64,000 nt of DNA from Pseudomonas sp. (GTDB taxonomy: Bacteria > Pseudomonadota > Gammaproteobacteria > Pseudomonadales > Pseudomonadaceae): the NCBI RefSeq assembly GCF_030698175.1, contig NZ_JAUYNT010000039.1, forward strand, positions 1 to 64,000, written 5' to 3'. Positions 51,871 through 59,884 of the stretch are shown one piece after another (the first letter of the stretch is position 1; each line of letters opens with the position of its first letter). The position numbers and the translations under genes were made by a program. The notes below the pieces were generated by a model that was given only the letters and a program-made list of their open reading frames with translations, was not told where the DNA came from and did not search any database.

Positions 51871-52980
51871 ATGCAGCGTCTGGCGCATATTTTCCGCCTC
51901 GGCCTGAAAGAACTCACCAGCCTGCGCCACGACAGCGTGCTGCTGCTGTTTCTGCTGTATGCCTTCAGCGTCGCCATCTATATGCCGGCCAAGGGCTCGA
52001 TCATGGGCGTGCACAACGCCAGCGTGGCGATAGTCGATGAAGACCGCAGCGCGCTGTCGCGCAAACTGACCGACGCCCTGCTGCCACCGGAGTTCCAGGC
52101 GCCGCAGCCGCTCAGCTACGCGCAAATGGACAACGCCCTGGACAGCGCCCAGTACACCTTCGTACTCAACGTGCCGCCGAACTTCCAGAGCGACCTGTTG
52201 GCCGGGCGCCAGCCCCAGGTGCAATTGAATGTCGACGCCACCGCCATGAGCCAGGCCTTTATGGGCGCCGGCTATCTGGCACGGATCTTCCAGCGCGAAC
52301 TCAGCGACTACAGCGGGCAAACGCCGCAAAGCCCAATCGGCATGACCACCCGCGCGCTGTTCAATCCCAATCTGGAGGGCGGCTGGTTCCTGGCGGTGAT
52401 CCAGATCGTCAACAACATCACCATCCTCGCCATCATCCTCACCGGCACAGCTCTGCTGCGCGAACGCGAGCACGGCACCCTCGACCACCTGCTGGTGCTG
52501 CCGCTGACGGCGCTGGAGATCATGCTGGCGAAGATCTGGAGCAACGCCCTGGTGGTGGTGCTGTGCACTTGGGTGTCGCTGGAGCTGGTGGTGAAATGGC
52601 TGATCGGCGTGCCGCTGTCCGGGCCACAGCCGATGTTTCTCGCGGTGACTGCGCTGTACCTGTTCGCCAGCACGGCGCTGGGGATCTTTCTCGCCACCCT
52701 GGCGCGCTCGATCCCGCAGTTCGGCCTGCTGAGCATCCCGGTGATCATCCCGATGCTGCTGCTGTCGGGCGGCACCACGCCGCTGGACAGCATGCCGGTC
52801 TGGTTGCAATGGGTGATGCAGATCTCGCCCTCGACCCACTTTGTCAGCCTGTCCCAGGCGATCCTGTTCCGCGATGCCGGCCTGGCGCTGATCTGGCCCG
52901 AGCTGCTGGCGCTGACGACCATCGGCTTAGTGTTTTTTGCCGTCGCACTGGCGCGCTTTCGCAAAAGCCTGGCGGCCTGA
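51871..52980 (+). CDS. YhhJ-like ABC-2 permease
   Basis: A 369-residue ABC-2 membrane protein with one N-terminal helix (about 22-40), a large extracytoplasmic domain (about 45-175) and five C-terminal helices; landmark LREREHGTLDHLLVLPL near residue 195. It starts one base after the RbbA-like stop and completes the HlyD-RbbA-YhhJ operon. A long palindrome (53033-53092) follows, probably marking the end of the transcript. Confidence 0.92.
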   Translation: MQRLAHIFRLGLKELTSLRHDSVLLLFLLYAFSVAIYMPAKGSIMGVHNASVAIVDEDRSALSRKLTDALLPPEFQAPQPLSYAQMDNALDSAQYTFVLNVPPNFQSDLLAGRQPQVQLNVDATAMSQAFMGAGYLARIFQRELSDYSGQTPQSPIGMTTRALFNPNLEGGWFLAVIQIVNNITILAIILTGTALLREREHGTLDHLLVLPLTALEIMLAKIWSNALVVVLCTWVSLELVVKWLIGVPLSGPQPMFLAVTALYLFASTALGIFLATLARSIPQFGLLSIPVIIPMLLLSGGTTPLDSMPVWLQWVMQISPSTHFVSLSQAILFRDAGLALIWPELLALTTIGLVFFAVALARFRKSLAA

Positions 52981-53032
52981 TCGGGGCACGCCTAAGAATC
53001 TGAAAGCGTAGCGAGCGAAGGTTAGGCTAGGC

Positions 53033-53092
53033 GGCGGAGCTGGGAAAAAGCGGAGTTGGCTGGTGCCAATGAGCATTTTTCCCAGCTCCGCC
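53033..53092. repeat. 17-bp-arm palindrome between convergent genes
   Basis: GGCGGAGCTGGGAAAAA (53033-53049) and its exact complement TTTTTCCCAGCTCCGCC (53076-53092) enclose 26 bases. The T-run sits inside the second arm, so it is not a classical terminator in either direction. Looser outer complementarity (GAAAGC 53002-53007 / GCTTTC 53116-53121) extends the structure. Confidence 0.8.
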
Positions 53093-53122
53093 AACGCCGC
53101 ATAAACGAGCGCAGCAGCTTTC

Positions 53123-53539
53123 CTATTGCAGGATCAGATTGTTGAACAGCAGGTCTTCCACATAGGGCTTGCCCTCTTCCTGCTCCAACACCTGCTTAAC
53201 CTGCTTAAGCGCTTCTTGGCGGAGTTTTTCCTTGGCATCCATGCTGCCGAGGGTTTCGTCGGTCTGCTGGGAAAACAGCATCACCAGCTGATTACGAATC
53301 AGCGGTTCATGGTATTTGACCTTCTCCTCGGCCTCGCTGCCAGTCACTTTGAGCGAGATGTCGGCCTTGTAAAACTTCATCTTCATGCCCGAGCTGTAGT
53401 TGCCCACCAGCGCCGGCACTATGCCGACATAGATGATTTTCGGCGCGGCGTTTTCGCCCTCGGCTTCTTCTTTTTTCTCTTGAGCCAGTGCCGACAATGG
53501 CAGAGACAGGGCCAGCAACAGCGTGAGCAAAACTTTCAC
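53123..53539 (-). CDS. FliL-like periplasmic protein
   Basis: A 138-residue protein with a signal peptide (MKVLLTLLLALSLPLSALA) and a FliL/basal-body-associated domain (PKIIYVGIVPALVGNY ... MKMKFYKADISLKV ... YHEPLIRNQLVMLFSQQ). Outside a flagellar cluster such proteins are of unknown role. I prefer the GTG at 53537-53539 as start: AAGGA lies nine bases upstream, whereas it directly abuts the ATG three codons earlier with no spacing. The GTG also gives a cleaner signal peptide. Confidence 0.83.
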   Translation of the reverse strand: MKVLLTLLLALSLPLSALAQEKKEEAEGENAAPKIIYVGIVPALVGNYSSGMKMKFYKADISLKVTGSEAEEKVKYHEPLIRNQLVMLFSQQTDETLGSMDAKEKLRQEALKQVKQVLEQEEGKPYVEDLLFNNLILQ

Positions 53540-53698
53540 AGAGGTCATTCCTTAGAGGGGCATGGCCTAGCATAGCCATTGCCGAGCCCCGACCCAAGCC
53601 CAATGCTTATAGACCACCATCAGAGTCGGCCATGCTCGTTGACCCGCGCCCCTCAGCTGCGGCACTGTCTGGGGATAACCACCCGAGGATTACTGTCG

Positions 53699-54676
53699 AT
53701 GAAAGCCGTGCTATGCAAAGCCTTTGGCCCCGCCGAAACCCTGGTGTTGGAAGAGATCGCCAGCCCCGAGCTGAAAAAAACCGAAGTGCTGATTGAGGTG
53801 CATGCGGCCGGGGTCAACTTCCCCGACACCCTGATCATCGAGGGTAAGTATCAGTTCAAGCCGCCCTTCCCGTTCTCACCGGGTGGCGAAGCGGCCGGCG
53901 TGGTCCGCGCAGTAGGCGAGAAAGTCAGCCACTTAAAAGTCGGCGACCGGGTCATGGCGCTGACCGGCTGGGGCAGTTTTGCCGAGCAAGTAGCGGTGCC
54001 GGCCTATAACGTCATGCCGATTCCGGCCAGCATGGACTTCAACAGTGCCGCCGCCTTCGGCATGACCTACGGCACCTCGATGCATGCCCTCAAGCAGCGC
54101 GCCAATCTGCAACCCGGCGAAACCCTGTTGGTGCTCGGCGCCTCCGGCGGAGTCGGCCTGGCCGCCGTGGAAATCGGTAAAGCCTTGGGCGCACGGGTAA
54201 TCGCCGCCGCCAGCAGCGCCGATAAGCTCGCGGTGGCCAAAGCGGCCGGCGCCGATGAGCTGATCAACTACAGCGAGAGCAATCTCAAAGAAGAAATCAA
54301 ACGTCTTACTAACGGCCAGGGCGCCGACGTGATTTACGATCCGGTGGGCGGCGATTTATTTGATCAGGCGATCCGCTCCATCGCCTGGAACGGCCGCTTG
54401 CTGGTGGTCGGCTTCGCCAGCGGGCGCATCCCGGAACTGCCGGTCAACCTCTGCCTGCTCAAGGGCGCGGCGGTGCTCGGGGTGTTCTGGGGCGCCTTCG
54501 CCCAACGTCAGCCGCAAGACAACGCCACCAACTTTGCCCAGCTATTTGCTTGGCACGCCGAGGGCAAAATCAAACCGCTGGTCTCGCAGGTGTTCCCGCT
54601 GGCGCAGGCTGCCGAGGCGATCAACACTCTCGGCCAACGTAAGGCAGTGGGGAAATTGGTGGTGCAGGTCAGGTAA
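53699..54676 (+). CDS. zinc-independent NADPH:quinone oxidoreductase family protein
   Basis: A 325-residue medium-chain dehydrogenase/reductase of the quinone oxidoreductase type. Seen: GroES-like N-terminal half (VLIEVHAAGVNFPDTLIIEGKY, within one stretch; SPGGEAAGVV), the Rossmann motif VLGASGGVGLAAVEIGKALGA near residue 150 and the QOR-like DVIYDPVGGDLF. The structural and catalytic zinc cysteines of alcohol dehydrogenases are absent. GAGGA lies ten bases before the ATG. It is convergent with the iron-sulfur flavin reductase gene. Confidence 0.92.
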   Translation: MKAVLCKAFGPAETLVLEEIASPELKKTEVLIEVHAAGVNFPDTLIIEGKYQFKPPFPFSPGGEAAGVVRAVGEKVSHLKVGDRVMALTGWGSFAEQVAVPAYNVMPIPASMDFNSAAAFGMTYGTSMHALKQRANLQPGETLLVLGASGGVGLAAVEIGKALGARVIAAASSADKLAVAKAAGADELINYSESNLKEEIKRLTNGQGADVIYDPVGGDLFDQAIRSIAWNGRLLVVGFASGRIPELPVNLCLLKGAAVLGVFWGAFAQRQPQDNATNFAQLFAWHAEGKIKPLVSQVFPLAQAAEAINTLGQRKAVGKLVVQVR

Positions 54677-54728
54677 ACACCGAGATGTAGTGGCGCTTTT
54701 GCCATCCGCCGACTGTTGGTGGACGGCC

Positions 54729-54756
54729 GGTGGAAAACGCTTCGCGGTTTTCCACC
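54729..54756. repeat. palindrome with GCTTCGCG loop
   Basis: Arms GGTGGAAAAC (54729-54738) and GTTTTCCACC (54747-54756) enclose GCTTCGCG, the same loop as the palindrome at 16963-16988. It lies between two convergent genes. Confidence 0.75.
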
Positions 54757-54793
54757 CTACGAACCACCACGCATCGTGCCTTAGACTCTCAAA

Positions 54794-55762
54794 TTAATCC
54801 CGTGGCGCGTAGGCAAACACGTCGGCGCGCAGCTGGTGCGGGTCCATGCCCGCCTCGACCAAGGCATCGAGGGTGGCGTAGACCATCCCCGGCGAGCCGC
54901 TGGCGTAGATATGCAGCGGTTTGAGGTCGGCGAAGTCCTCGCGCACCGCCTGGTGCAATTGACCGAGCCGGCCATGCCAATCGCGCGGATCGCTGACCAC
55001 CTGGTGCAAAAACAGGTTGGGCAGCTGCTGCCACTCTTGCCAGTGCGGCAGTTGGTAAAAATCCTTGGCCCGTCGCGCGCCCCAATACAGATGCACCGGA
55101 TGCTTGAAACCGGCCGAGCGGCAATGCTCGATCAGGCTGTGCATCTGCGCCATGCCGGTACCGGCGGCGATCAGCACCAGGGGGCCATCCGGCAACTCGG
55201 CCAAATGGGTGTCGCCAAACGGCAACTGCACCCGCGCCATCCGGTCACGCTGCAATTGCGTCAGCAGCTCTTGGCTGCTCGCTTCACGGGCGAGGATATG
55301 CAACTCGAGGTCGCGCCCGCAGTGCGGTGCCGAGGCCAAGGAGAAAGCCGCTGGCTCGCCACCCTCGCGCTCGATCAGCAGGTACTGCCCGGCGTGGTAG
55401 CGCGGCGCTTTGCCCGCCGGCGTGCGCAGGCGTACCCGCCACACATCGCCGCCCACCTCGACGCATTCGAGCAACTGGCAGCTGAGTTGGCGCGTCGGCA
55501 GCTCATGGGGCGCCAAGACCCCGTCCCAGTGCAGCAGGCAATCTCCCAGCGGCTCGGCGATGCAGGTGAACAACTCGCCGTGATCACGCTCCTCGCCGGC
55601 CTGGCGAATCCGCCCGTCGAGCAACAGCGCCGCGCAAATATGGCAATTACCGTTGCGACAGCTTTGCGGGCAGTCGTAGCCGAGCCGTCGAGCGCCGTCG
55701 AGGATGCGCTCGCCGGGCTCTAATTTAAGCACCGCACCCGAGGGTTGCAGGGTGACGTTCAT
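54794..55762 (-). CDS. 2Fe-2S ferredoxin/FAD reductase
   Basis: A 322-residue protein with an N-terminal plant-type ferredoxin domain: cysteines of the C-x4-C-x2-C type in SCRNGNCHIC plus the distant LFTC. A ferredoxin-NADP reductase module follows, with FAD motif AFSLASAP (RxYS type variant) and NAD motif LIAAGTGMAQMHSLIEH. It resembles CDP-6-deoxy-delta-3,4-glucoseen reductase. Its gene follows ubiD by 40 bases on the same strand. It may supply reduced flavin or electrons to the ubiquinone pathway, an inference from context. Confidence 0.87.
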   Translation of the reverse strand: MNVTLQPSGAVLKLEPGERILDGARRLGYDCPQSCRNGNCHICAALLLDGRIRQAGEERDHGELFTCIAEPLGDCLLHWDGVLAPHELPTRQLSCQLLECVEVGGDVWRVRLRTPAGKAPRYHAGQYLLIEREGGEPAAFSLASAPHCGRDLELHILAREASSQELLTQLQRDRMARVQLPFGDTHLAELPDGPLVLIAAGTGMAQMHSLIEHCRSAGFKHPVHLYWGARRAKDFYQLPHWQEWQQLPNLFLHQVVSDPRDWHGRLGQLHQAVREDFADLKPLHIYASGSPGMVYATLDALVEAGMDPHQLRADVFAYAPRD

Positions 55763-55802
55763 AAGCCTTGGCTCCGAGCCATCCAGACCAATAGGGCTGC
55801 CA

Positions 55803-57269
55803 TCAATCTATTCCTAATTCTGACCAGAGTGCATCGACGCGCTGCTTGACCGCCTCGTCCTGAACTATCACCCGGCCCCATTCGCGCGGGGTTTCGCCCG
55901 GCCATTTGTGGGTGGCGTCCAGGCCCATCTTGCTGCCCAGGCCCGACACCGGCGAGGCAAAGTCCAGATAGTCGATTGGCGTGTTGTCGATCAACACGGT
56001 GTCGCGCTTGGGGTCCATGCGGGTGGTAATAGCCCAGATCACGTCGTTCCAGTCCCGCGCGTTGATGTCGTCGTCGGTGACTATGACGAACTTGGTGTAC
56101 ATGAACTGTCGCAAAAACGACCAGACACCGAGCATTACGCGCTTGGCGTGGCCGGGATACTGCTTCTTGATGGTTACCACCGCCATGCGGTACGAGCACC
56201 CTTCCGGCGGCAGGTAGAAGTCGGTGATTTCCGGGAACTGCTTTTGCAGAATCGGCACAAACACCTCGTTCAGGGCCACGCCGAGAATCGCCGGCTCGTC
56301 CGGTGGCCGGCCGGTGTAGGTGCTGTGGTAGATAGGTTTTTGCCGACGAGTGATGCGCTCGACGGTAAACACCGGAAAGCTATCCACCTCGTTGTAGTAA
56401 CCGGTGTGGTCGCCATACGGGCCTTCATTGGCCATCTCACCGGGATGAATCACCCCTTCCAGCACGATTTCGGCGCTGGCTGGCACCTGCAAGTCGCTGC
56501 CACGGGCCTTGATCAGCTCGGTGCGATGGCCGCGGAGCAAGCCGGCGAAAGCGTATTCGGACAGGGTGTCGGGCACCGGCGTGACTGCACCGAGAATGGT
56601 CGCAGGATCTGCACCGAGGGCGACGCACACCGGATAGGGACGGTCCGGGTATTTCTGGCACCACTCGCGATAATCCAGGGCGCCGCCGCGATGGCTGAGC
56701 CAGCGCATGATCAGCTTGTTGCGGCCGATCACCTGCTGGCGATAGATGCCCAGATTCTGCCGCTCTTTGTTCGGGCCTTTGGTGATGGTCAGGCCCCAGG
56801 TAATCAACGGGCCGACATCGCCGGGCCAGCAGGTTTGCACCGGCAGTTTGCTCAGGTCGACGTCTTCGCCTTCTTCGATCACTTCTTGGCAAGGCGCGTC
56901 TTTGACCACCTTGGGCGCCATGGCCAGCACTTTGCGAAAGATCGGCAGCTTGGACCAGGCGTCTTTAAAGCCCTTGGGCGGCTCCGGCTCTTTCAAAAAG
57001 GCCAACAGCTTGCCGATCTCGCGCAACTCGCTGACTTCTTCGGCGCCCATGCCCAAGGCCACCCGTTTCGGCGTGCCGAACAGATTGCCAAGTACCGGCG
57101 TATCGAAGCCAGTGGGGTTTTCGAACAACAGTGCCGGGCCCTGCTTGCGCAGGGTGCGGTCGCAGATTTCGGTCATTTCTAACACCGGCGAAACCGGTGT
57201 CTGGATGCGCTTGAGTTCGCCGCGCTGTTCCAGCCCACGGATAAAGTCGCGAAGGTCGCGATACTGCAT
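55803..57269 (-). CDS. ubiD: UbiD, 3-octaprenyl-4-hydroxybenzoate decarboxylase
   Basis: A 488-residue prenylated-FMN-dependent decarboxylase of ubiquinone synthesis. Conserved parts seen: MQYRDLRDFIRGLEQRGELKRI, the prFMN/Mn-binding NLGIYRQQVIGRN and the catalytic glutamate segment HPGEMANEGPYGDHTGYY near 285. The C-terminal MGLDATHKWPGETPREWG is typical. It follows rho by 250 bases behind a terminator and is followed by the iron-sulfur flavin reductase. The UbiX partner that makes prenylated FMN is not in the window. Confidence 0.96.
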   Translation of the reverse strand: MQYRDLRDFIRGLEQRGELKRIQTPVSPVLEMTEICDRTLRKQGPALLFENPTGFDTPVLGNLFGTPKRVALGMGAEEVSELREIGKLLAFLKEPEPPKGFKDAWSKLPIFRKVLAMAPKVVKDAPCQEVIEEGEDVDLSKLPVQTCWPGDVGPLITWGLTITKGPNKERQNLGIYRQQVIGRNKLIMRWLSHRGGALDYREWCQKYPDRPYPVCVALGADPATILGAVTPVPDTLSEYAFAGLLRGHRTELIKARGSDLQVPASAEIVLEGVIHPGEMANEGPYGDHTGYYNEVDSFPVFTVERITRRQKPIYHSTYTGRPPDEPAILGVALNEVFVPILQKQFPEITDFYLPPEGCSYRMAVVTIKKQYPGHAKRVMLGVWSFLRQFMYTKFVIVTDDDINARDWNDVIWAITTRMDPKRDTVLIDNTPIDYLDFASPVSGLGSKMGLDATHKWPGETPREWGRVIVQDEAVKQRVDALWSELGID

Positions 57270-57353
57270 GCTTGAGCCTCATCTGCGGCAAAACTGTCGG
57301 AGCTAAAGTTTAGCGCCGAACTCAGTTATTCAGAAATTTCAATCAATCGCAGA

Positions 57354-57379
57354 CAAACAAAAGCCGGGTTTCCCCGGCC
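57354..57379 (-). terminator. terminator of rho
   Basis: On the minus strand GCCGGG-GAAA-CCCGGC is followed by TTTTGTTTG. It lies about 140 bases beyond the rho stop. Confidence 0.75.
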
Positions 57380-57435
57380 TTAGTTTGTGTCATACGGCAA
57401 TTCAAGATCGTAGCGAGCGACGGTCAAGGCCGCAC

Positions 57436-57480
57436 CCGCTCCCTGCGGTTAACGGCATTTCCCACATCCATGTGGGTCAC
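57436..57480. repeat. 45-base dispersed block, second copy
   Basis: Matches 3779-3823 at 41 of 45 bases in the same orientation, including the hairpin CCCACATCCATGTGGG. It lies between the rho stop and the rho terminator. The region 57380-57435 shows no gene. Confidence 0.65.
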
Positions 57481-57519
57481 TAGGCGCAACGCAGCCTCAC
57501 CTAAGCGCAGTAGATCCAG

Positions 57520-58779
57520 TTACTTGCGCTTCATCAGCTGGAAGAACTCTTCATTAGTCTTGGTCGAACGCAACTTGTCCAAGAGGAACTCGATGGCGGC
57601 AATTTCGTCCATCGGGTGCAGCAGTTTGCGCAGAATCCACATACGCGACAGCTCTTCCTCGCCGGTCAGCAACTCTTCGCGGCGGGTGCCGGACTTGTTG
57701 ATGTTGATGGCGGGAAACACGCGCTTCTCGGAAACCCGGCGATCAAGGATCAGCTCCATGTTGCCGGTACCCTTGAACTCTTCGTAGATCACTTCGTCCA
57801 TCTTCGAGCCGGTTTCTACCAGCGCGGTGGCGATGATGGTCAGCGAGCCGCCTTCTTCGATGTTGCGCGCAGCGCCGAAGAAACGTTTCGGTTTCTCCAG
57901 GGCATGGGCATCGATACCACCGGTGAGCACCTTGCCGGAGCTTGGGATCACGGTGTTATAGGCACGGGCCAAACGGGTGATGGAGTCGAGCAGGATGACC
58001 ACGTCTTTCTTGTGCTCGACCAGGCGCTTGGCCTTCTCGATGACCATTTCGGCCACTTGCACGTGACGGCTTGGCGGCTCGTCGAAAGTCGAAGCCACCA
58101 CTTCGCCGCGCACGGTGCGCTGCATTTCGGTCACTTCTTCCGGACGTTCATCGATCAGCAACACGATCAGATGCACTTCCGGGTTGTTACGGGTGATGTT
58201 GGCCGCAATGTTCTGCAGCATGATGGTTTTACCGGCTTTCGGCGGCGCGACGATCAGGCCGCGCTGGCCTTTACCGATCGGCGCGCAGAGGTCAATCACC
58301 CGGCCGGTCAAGTCTTCGGTAGAGCCGTTGCCGGCTTCCATCTTCATCCGCACCGTGGGGAACAACGGTGTCAGGTTTTCGAACAGAATCTTGTTTTTGG
58401 CGTTTTCCGGGCGATCGTAGTTGATCGTGTCGACCTTGAGCAGAGCGAAATAACGCTCACCTTCTTTTGGTGGACGGATTTTGCCGACTATGGTGTCGCC
58501 GGTACGCAGGTTGAAGCGGCGGATCTGGCTCGGCGAGACGTAAATGTCGTCTGGGCCGGCGAGATAGGAAGAGTCCGCGGAGCGCAGAAAACCGAAACCG
58601 TCCTGGAGAATTTCCAACACGCCATCACCGGAGATTTCATCGCCGCCGCGTGCGTGCTTCTTCAACAGGGAGAAAATAATGTCCTGCTTGCGCGAGCGGG
58701 CCATATTTTCGATGCCCATCTGTTCGGCCATGTCGAGCAGATCGGTAATGGGTTTTTGCTTGAGTTCAGTCAGATTCAT
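57520..58779 (-). CDS. rho: transcription termination factor Rho
   Basis: A 419-residue Rho, the same length as in E. coli. It is a hexameric RNA helicase that releases RNA polymerase. Seen: N-terminal helix bundle (MNLTELKQKPITDLLDMAEQ), the CSD primary RNA site with GFGFLRS, P-loop PPKAGKT with K181 and K184, Walker B VVILLDSITRLARAYN, the Q-loop and R-loop region (SGKVLTGGIDAHALEKPKRFFGAARN in parts). Start ATG 58777-58779 gives the canonical N terminus. The 276-base gap to trxA holds the rho leader and the trxA terminator. Confidence 0.98.
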   Translation of the reverse strand: MNLTELKQKPITDLLDMAEQMGIENMARSRKQDIIFSLLKKHARGGDEISGDGVLEILQDGFGFLRSADSSYLAGPDDIYVSPSQIRRFNLRTGDTIVGKIRPPKEGERYFALLKVDTINYDRPENAKNKILFENLTPLFPTVRMKMEAGNGSTEDLTGRVIDLCAPIGKGQRGLIVAPPKAGKTIMLQNIAANITRNNPEVHLIVLLIDERPEEVTEMQRTVRGEVVASTFDEPPSRHVQVAEMVIEKAKRLVEHKKDVVILLDSITRLARAYNTVIPSSGKVLTGGIDAHALEKPKRFFGAARNIEEGGSLTIIATALVETGSKMDEVIYEEFKGTGNMELILDRRVSEKRVFPAININKSGTRREELLTGEEELSRMWILRKLLHPMDEIAAIEFLLDKLRSTKTNEEFFQLMKRK

Positions 58780-58979
58780 AGGAATGACGTATTCATGAAA
58801 GAGGGAGGTAAGCACTTGGCTTAAGAGGCCGCGTCGCGAGAAAGGCGACAGGATCACTGCACTTATTCGGTGAACTTGGATGAATAAGAATGGAGTGGCG
58901 ACGGCTGGTAGAGGGCAACGGAGAAACCGTTGCGAGCCGAATGTAACACCGGCTTTTCGAGGCGTCTAGCCTCAAGCGT

Positions 58980-59005
58980 AAAAAACCCCGCAGTGTGCGG
59001 GGCTT
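58980..59005 (-). terminator. terminator of trxA
   Basis: On the minus strand GCCCCGC-ACACT-GCGGGG is followed by TTTTTT, about 50 bases after the trxA stop. It separates trxA from rho. Confidence 0.88.
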
Positions 59006-59055
59006 TAGAGCAAGCAACTGAAGTGCTATTGGCGTCGCTCAGCAACGCCGCACGA

Positions 59056-59382
59056 TCAGATGTTGCTGTCGAGGAACGCGGCCAATTGCGACTTGGACAG
59101 CGCGCCAACCTTGGTCGCTTCGACGTTGCCATCTTTGAACAACATCAGGGTCGGAATACCACGCACGCCGTATTTAGGCGGGGTGTCCTGGTTTTCGTCG
59201 ATGTTCAGTTTGCACACTTTCAACTTACCTTGGTAAGTCTGGGCGATCTCTTCGAGTACCGGTGCAATCATCTTGCACGGGCCACACCATTCGGCCCAAT
59301 AGTCGACCAGCACCGCGCCCTCGGCTTTGAGCACGTCTTGCTCAAAACTGGCGTCGGTGACATTGGTGATGAATTCGCTCAT
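59056..59382 (-). CDS. trxA: thioredoxin 1
   Basis: A 108-residue thioredoxin, the general cytoplasmic dithiol reductase. The active site WCGPC has C33 and C36; D27 (in LVDYWAEW) and the cis-proline of RGIPTLMLF are in place. The ATG at 59380-59382 gives MSEFITNVTDASF, the normal N terminus. It is divergent from ppx across a 502-base gap that contains a large branched inverted repeat. It lies upstream of rho, the common trxA-rho arrangement. Confidence 0.97.
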   Translation of the reverse strand: MSEFITNVTDASFEQDVLKAEGAVLVDYWAEWCGPCKMIAPVLEEIAQTYQGKLKVCKLNIDENQDTPPKYGVRGIPTLMLFKDGNVEATKVGALSKSQLAAFLDSNI

Positions 59383-59471
59383 GGAAAATCTCCGCGTTCG
59401 CAAGCAAAAGTGCTCATAAAGTGGCGCTAATGATAGCCCGCCTTGGCGCCGGCCGAAAGGCGCAGGCGATA

Positions 59472-59736
59472 GGTTCTGTTGACGCAAGCGCGCATGCCGC
59501 GACGGAGGCTGTCTTGTCGCAGGGCAAGACGCGAGGAGCGTGGTTTGGTCATTCCAAACGAGCGACGAGTAACGCCGCCCTGCGACAAGACAGCACCGTC
59601 CCTTCGGGTTGCGCGTCAAAGCCCGCCATGCGGTGTTGCAGGACTTGACAAGGGAATGACCATTGCCAGCGTCCTGCGCCTAGCCTGGCGGGCTTTGACG
59701 CGGCAACGCGGCGCGCTCGCTTGCGGCAACAGAACC
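59472..59736. repeat. 265-bp branched inverted-repeat element
   Basis: Outer arms 59472-59490 and 59718-59736 pair at 18 of 19 positions. Inside are two long hairpins with perfect 17-base arms: 59509-59525/59577-59593 (CTGTCTTGTCGCAGGGC type) and 59612-59628/59686-59702 (CGCGTCAAAGCCCGCCA type). Each has an inner stem (59543-59548/59554-59559; 59638-59644/59671-59677). The two loops are complementary over ten bases (TGGTCATTCC 59546-59555, GGAATGACCA 59653-59662). The halves look like diverged inverted copies of one roughly 85-bp unit. No ORF is convincing. The remainder of the trxA-ppx gap (59383-59471, 59737-59884) shows only TATCGCGATA (59748-59757). Confidence 0.85.
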
Positions 59737-59884
59737 CACGCTTCGCTATCGCGATAACGGGTAGAATCGATCAATCGACCACGCAGTGGCGGCGCGACAT
59801 GGCGCCGCGCTTAGCCTAATCCGCGTTGGCCTCGCCCGCCGATCATGGCAGGATGTCGCCGTTCTGCACCGAGACCCGCCCATC

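Noticed and set aside
53123..53539. Flagellar basal-body gene fliL proper
   Set aside because: No other flagellar gene is nearby, and the protein has a cleavable signal peptide rather than the FliL membrane anchor.
59472..59736. Insertion sequence or group II intron between trxA and ppx
   Set aside because: No transposase or reverse-transcriptase ORF and no flanking target duplication that I can see; the symmetry is internal and nested.
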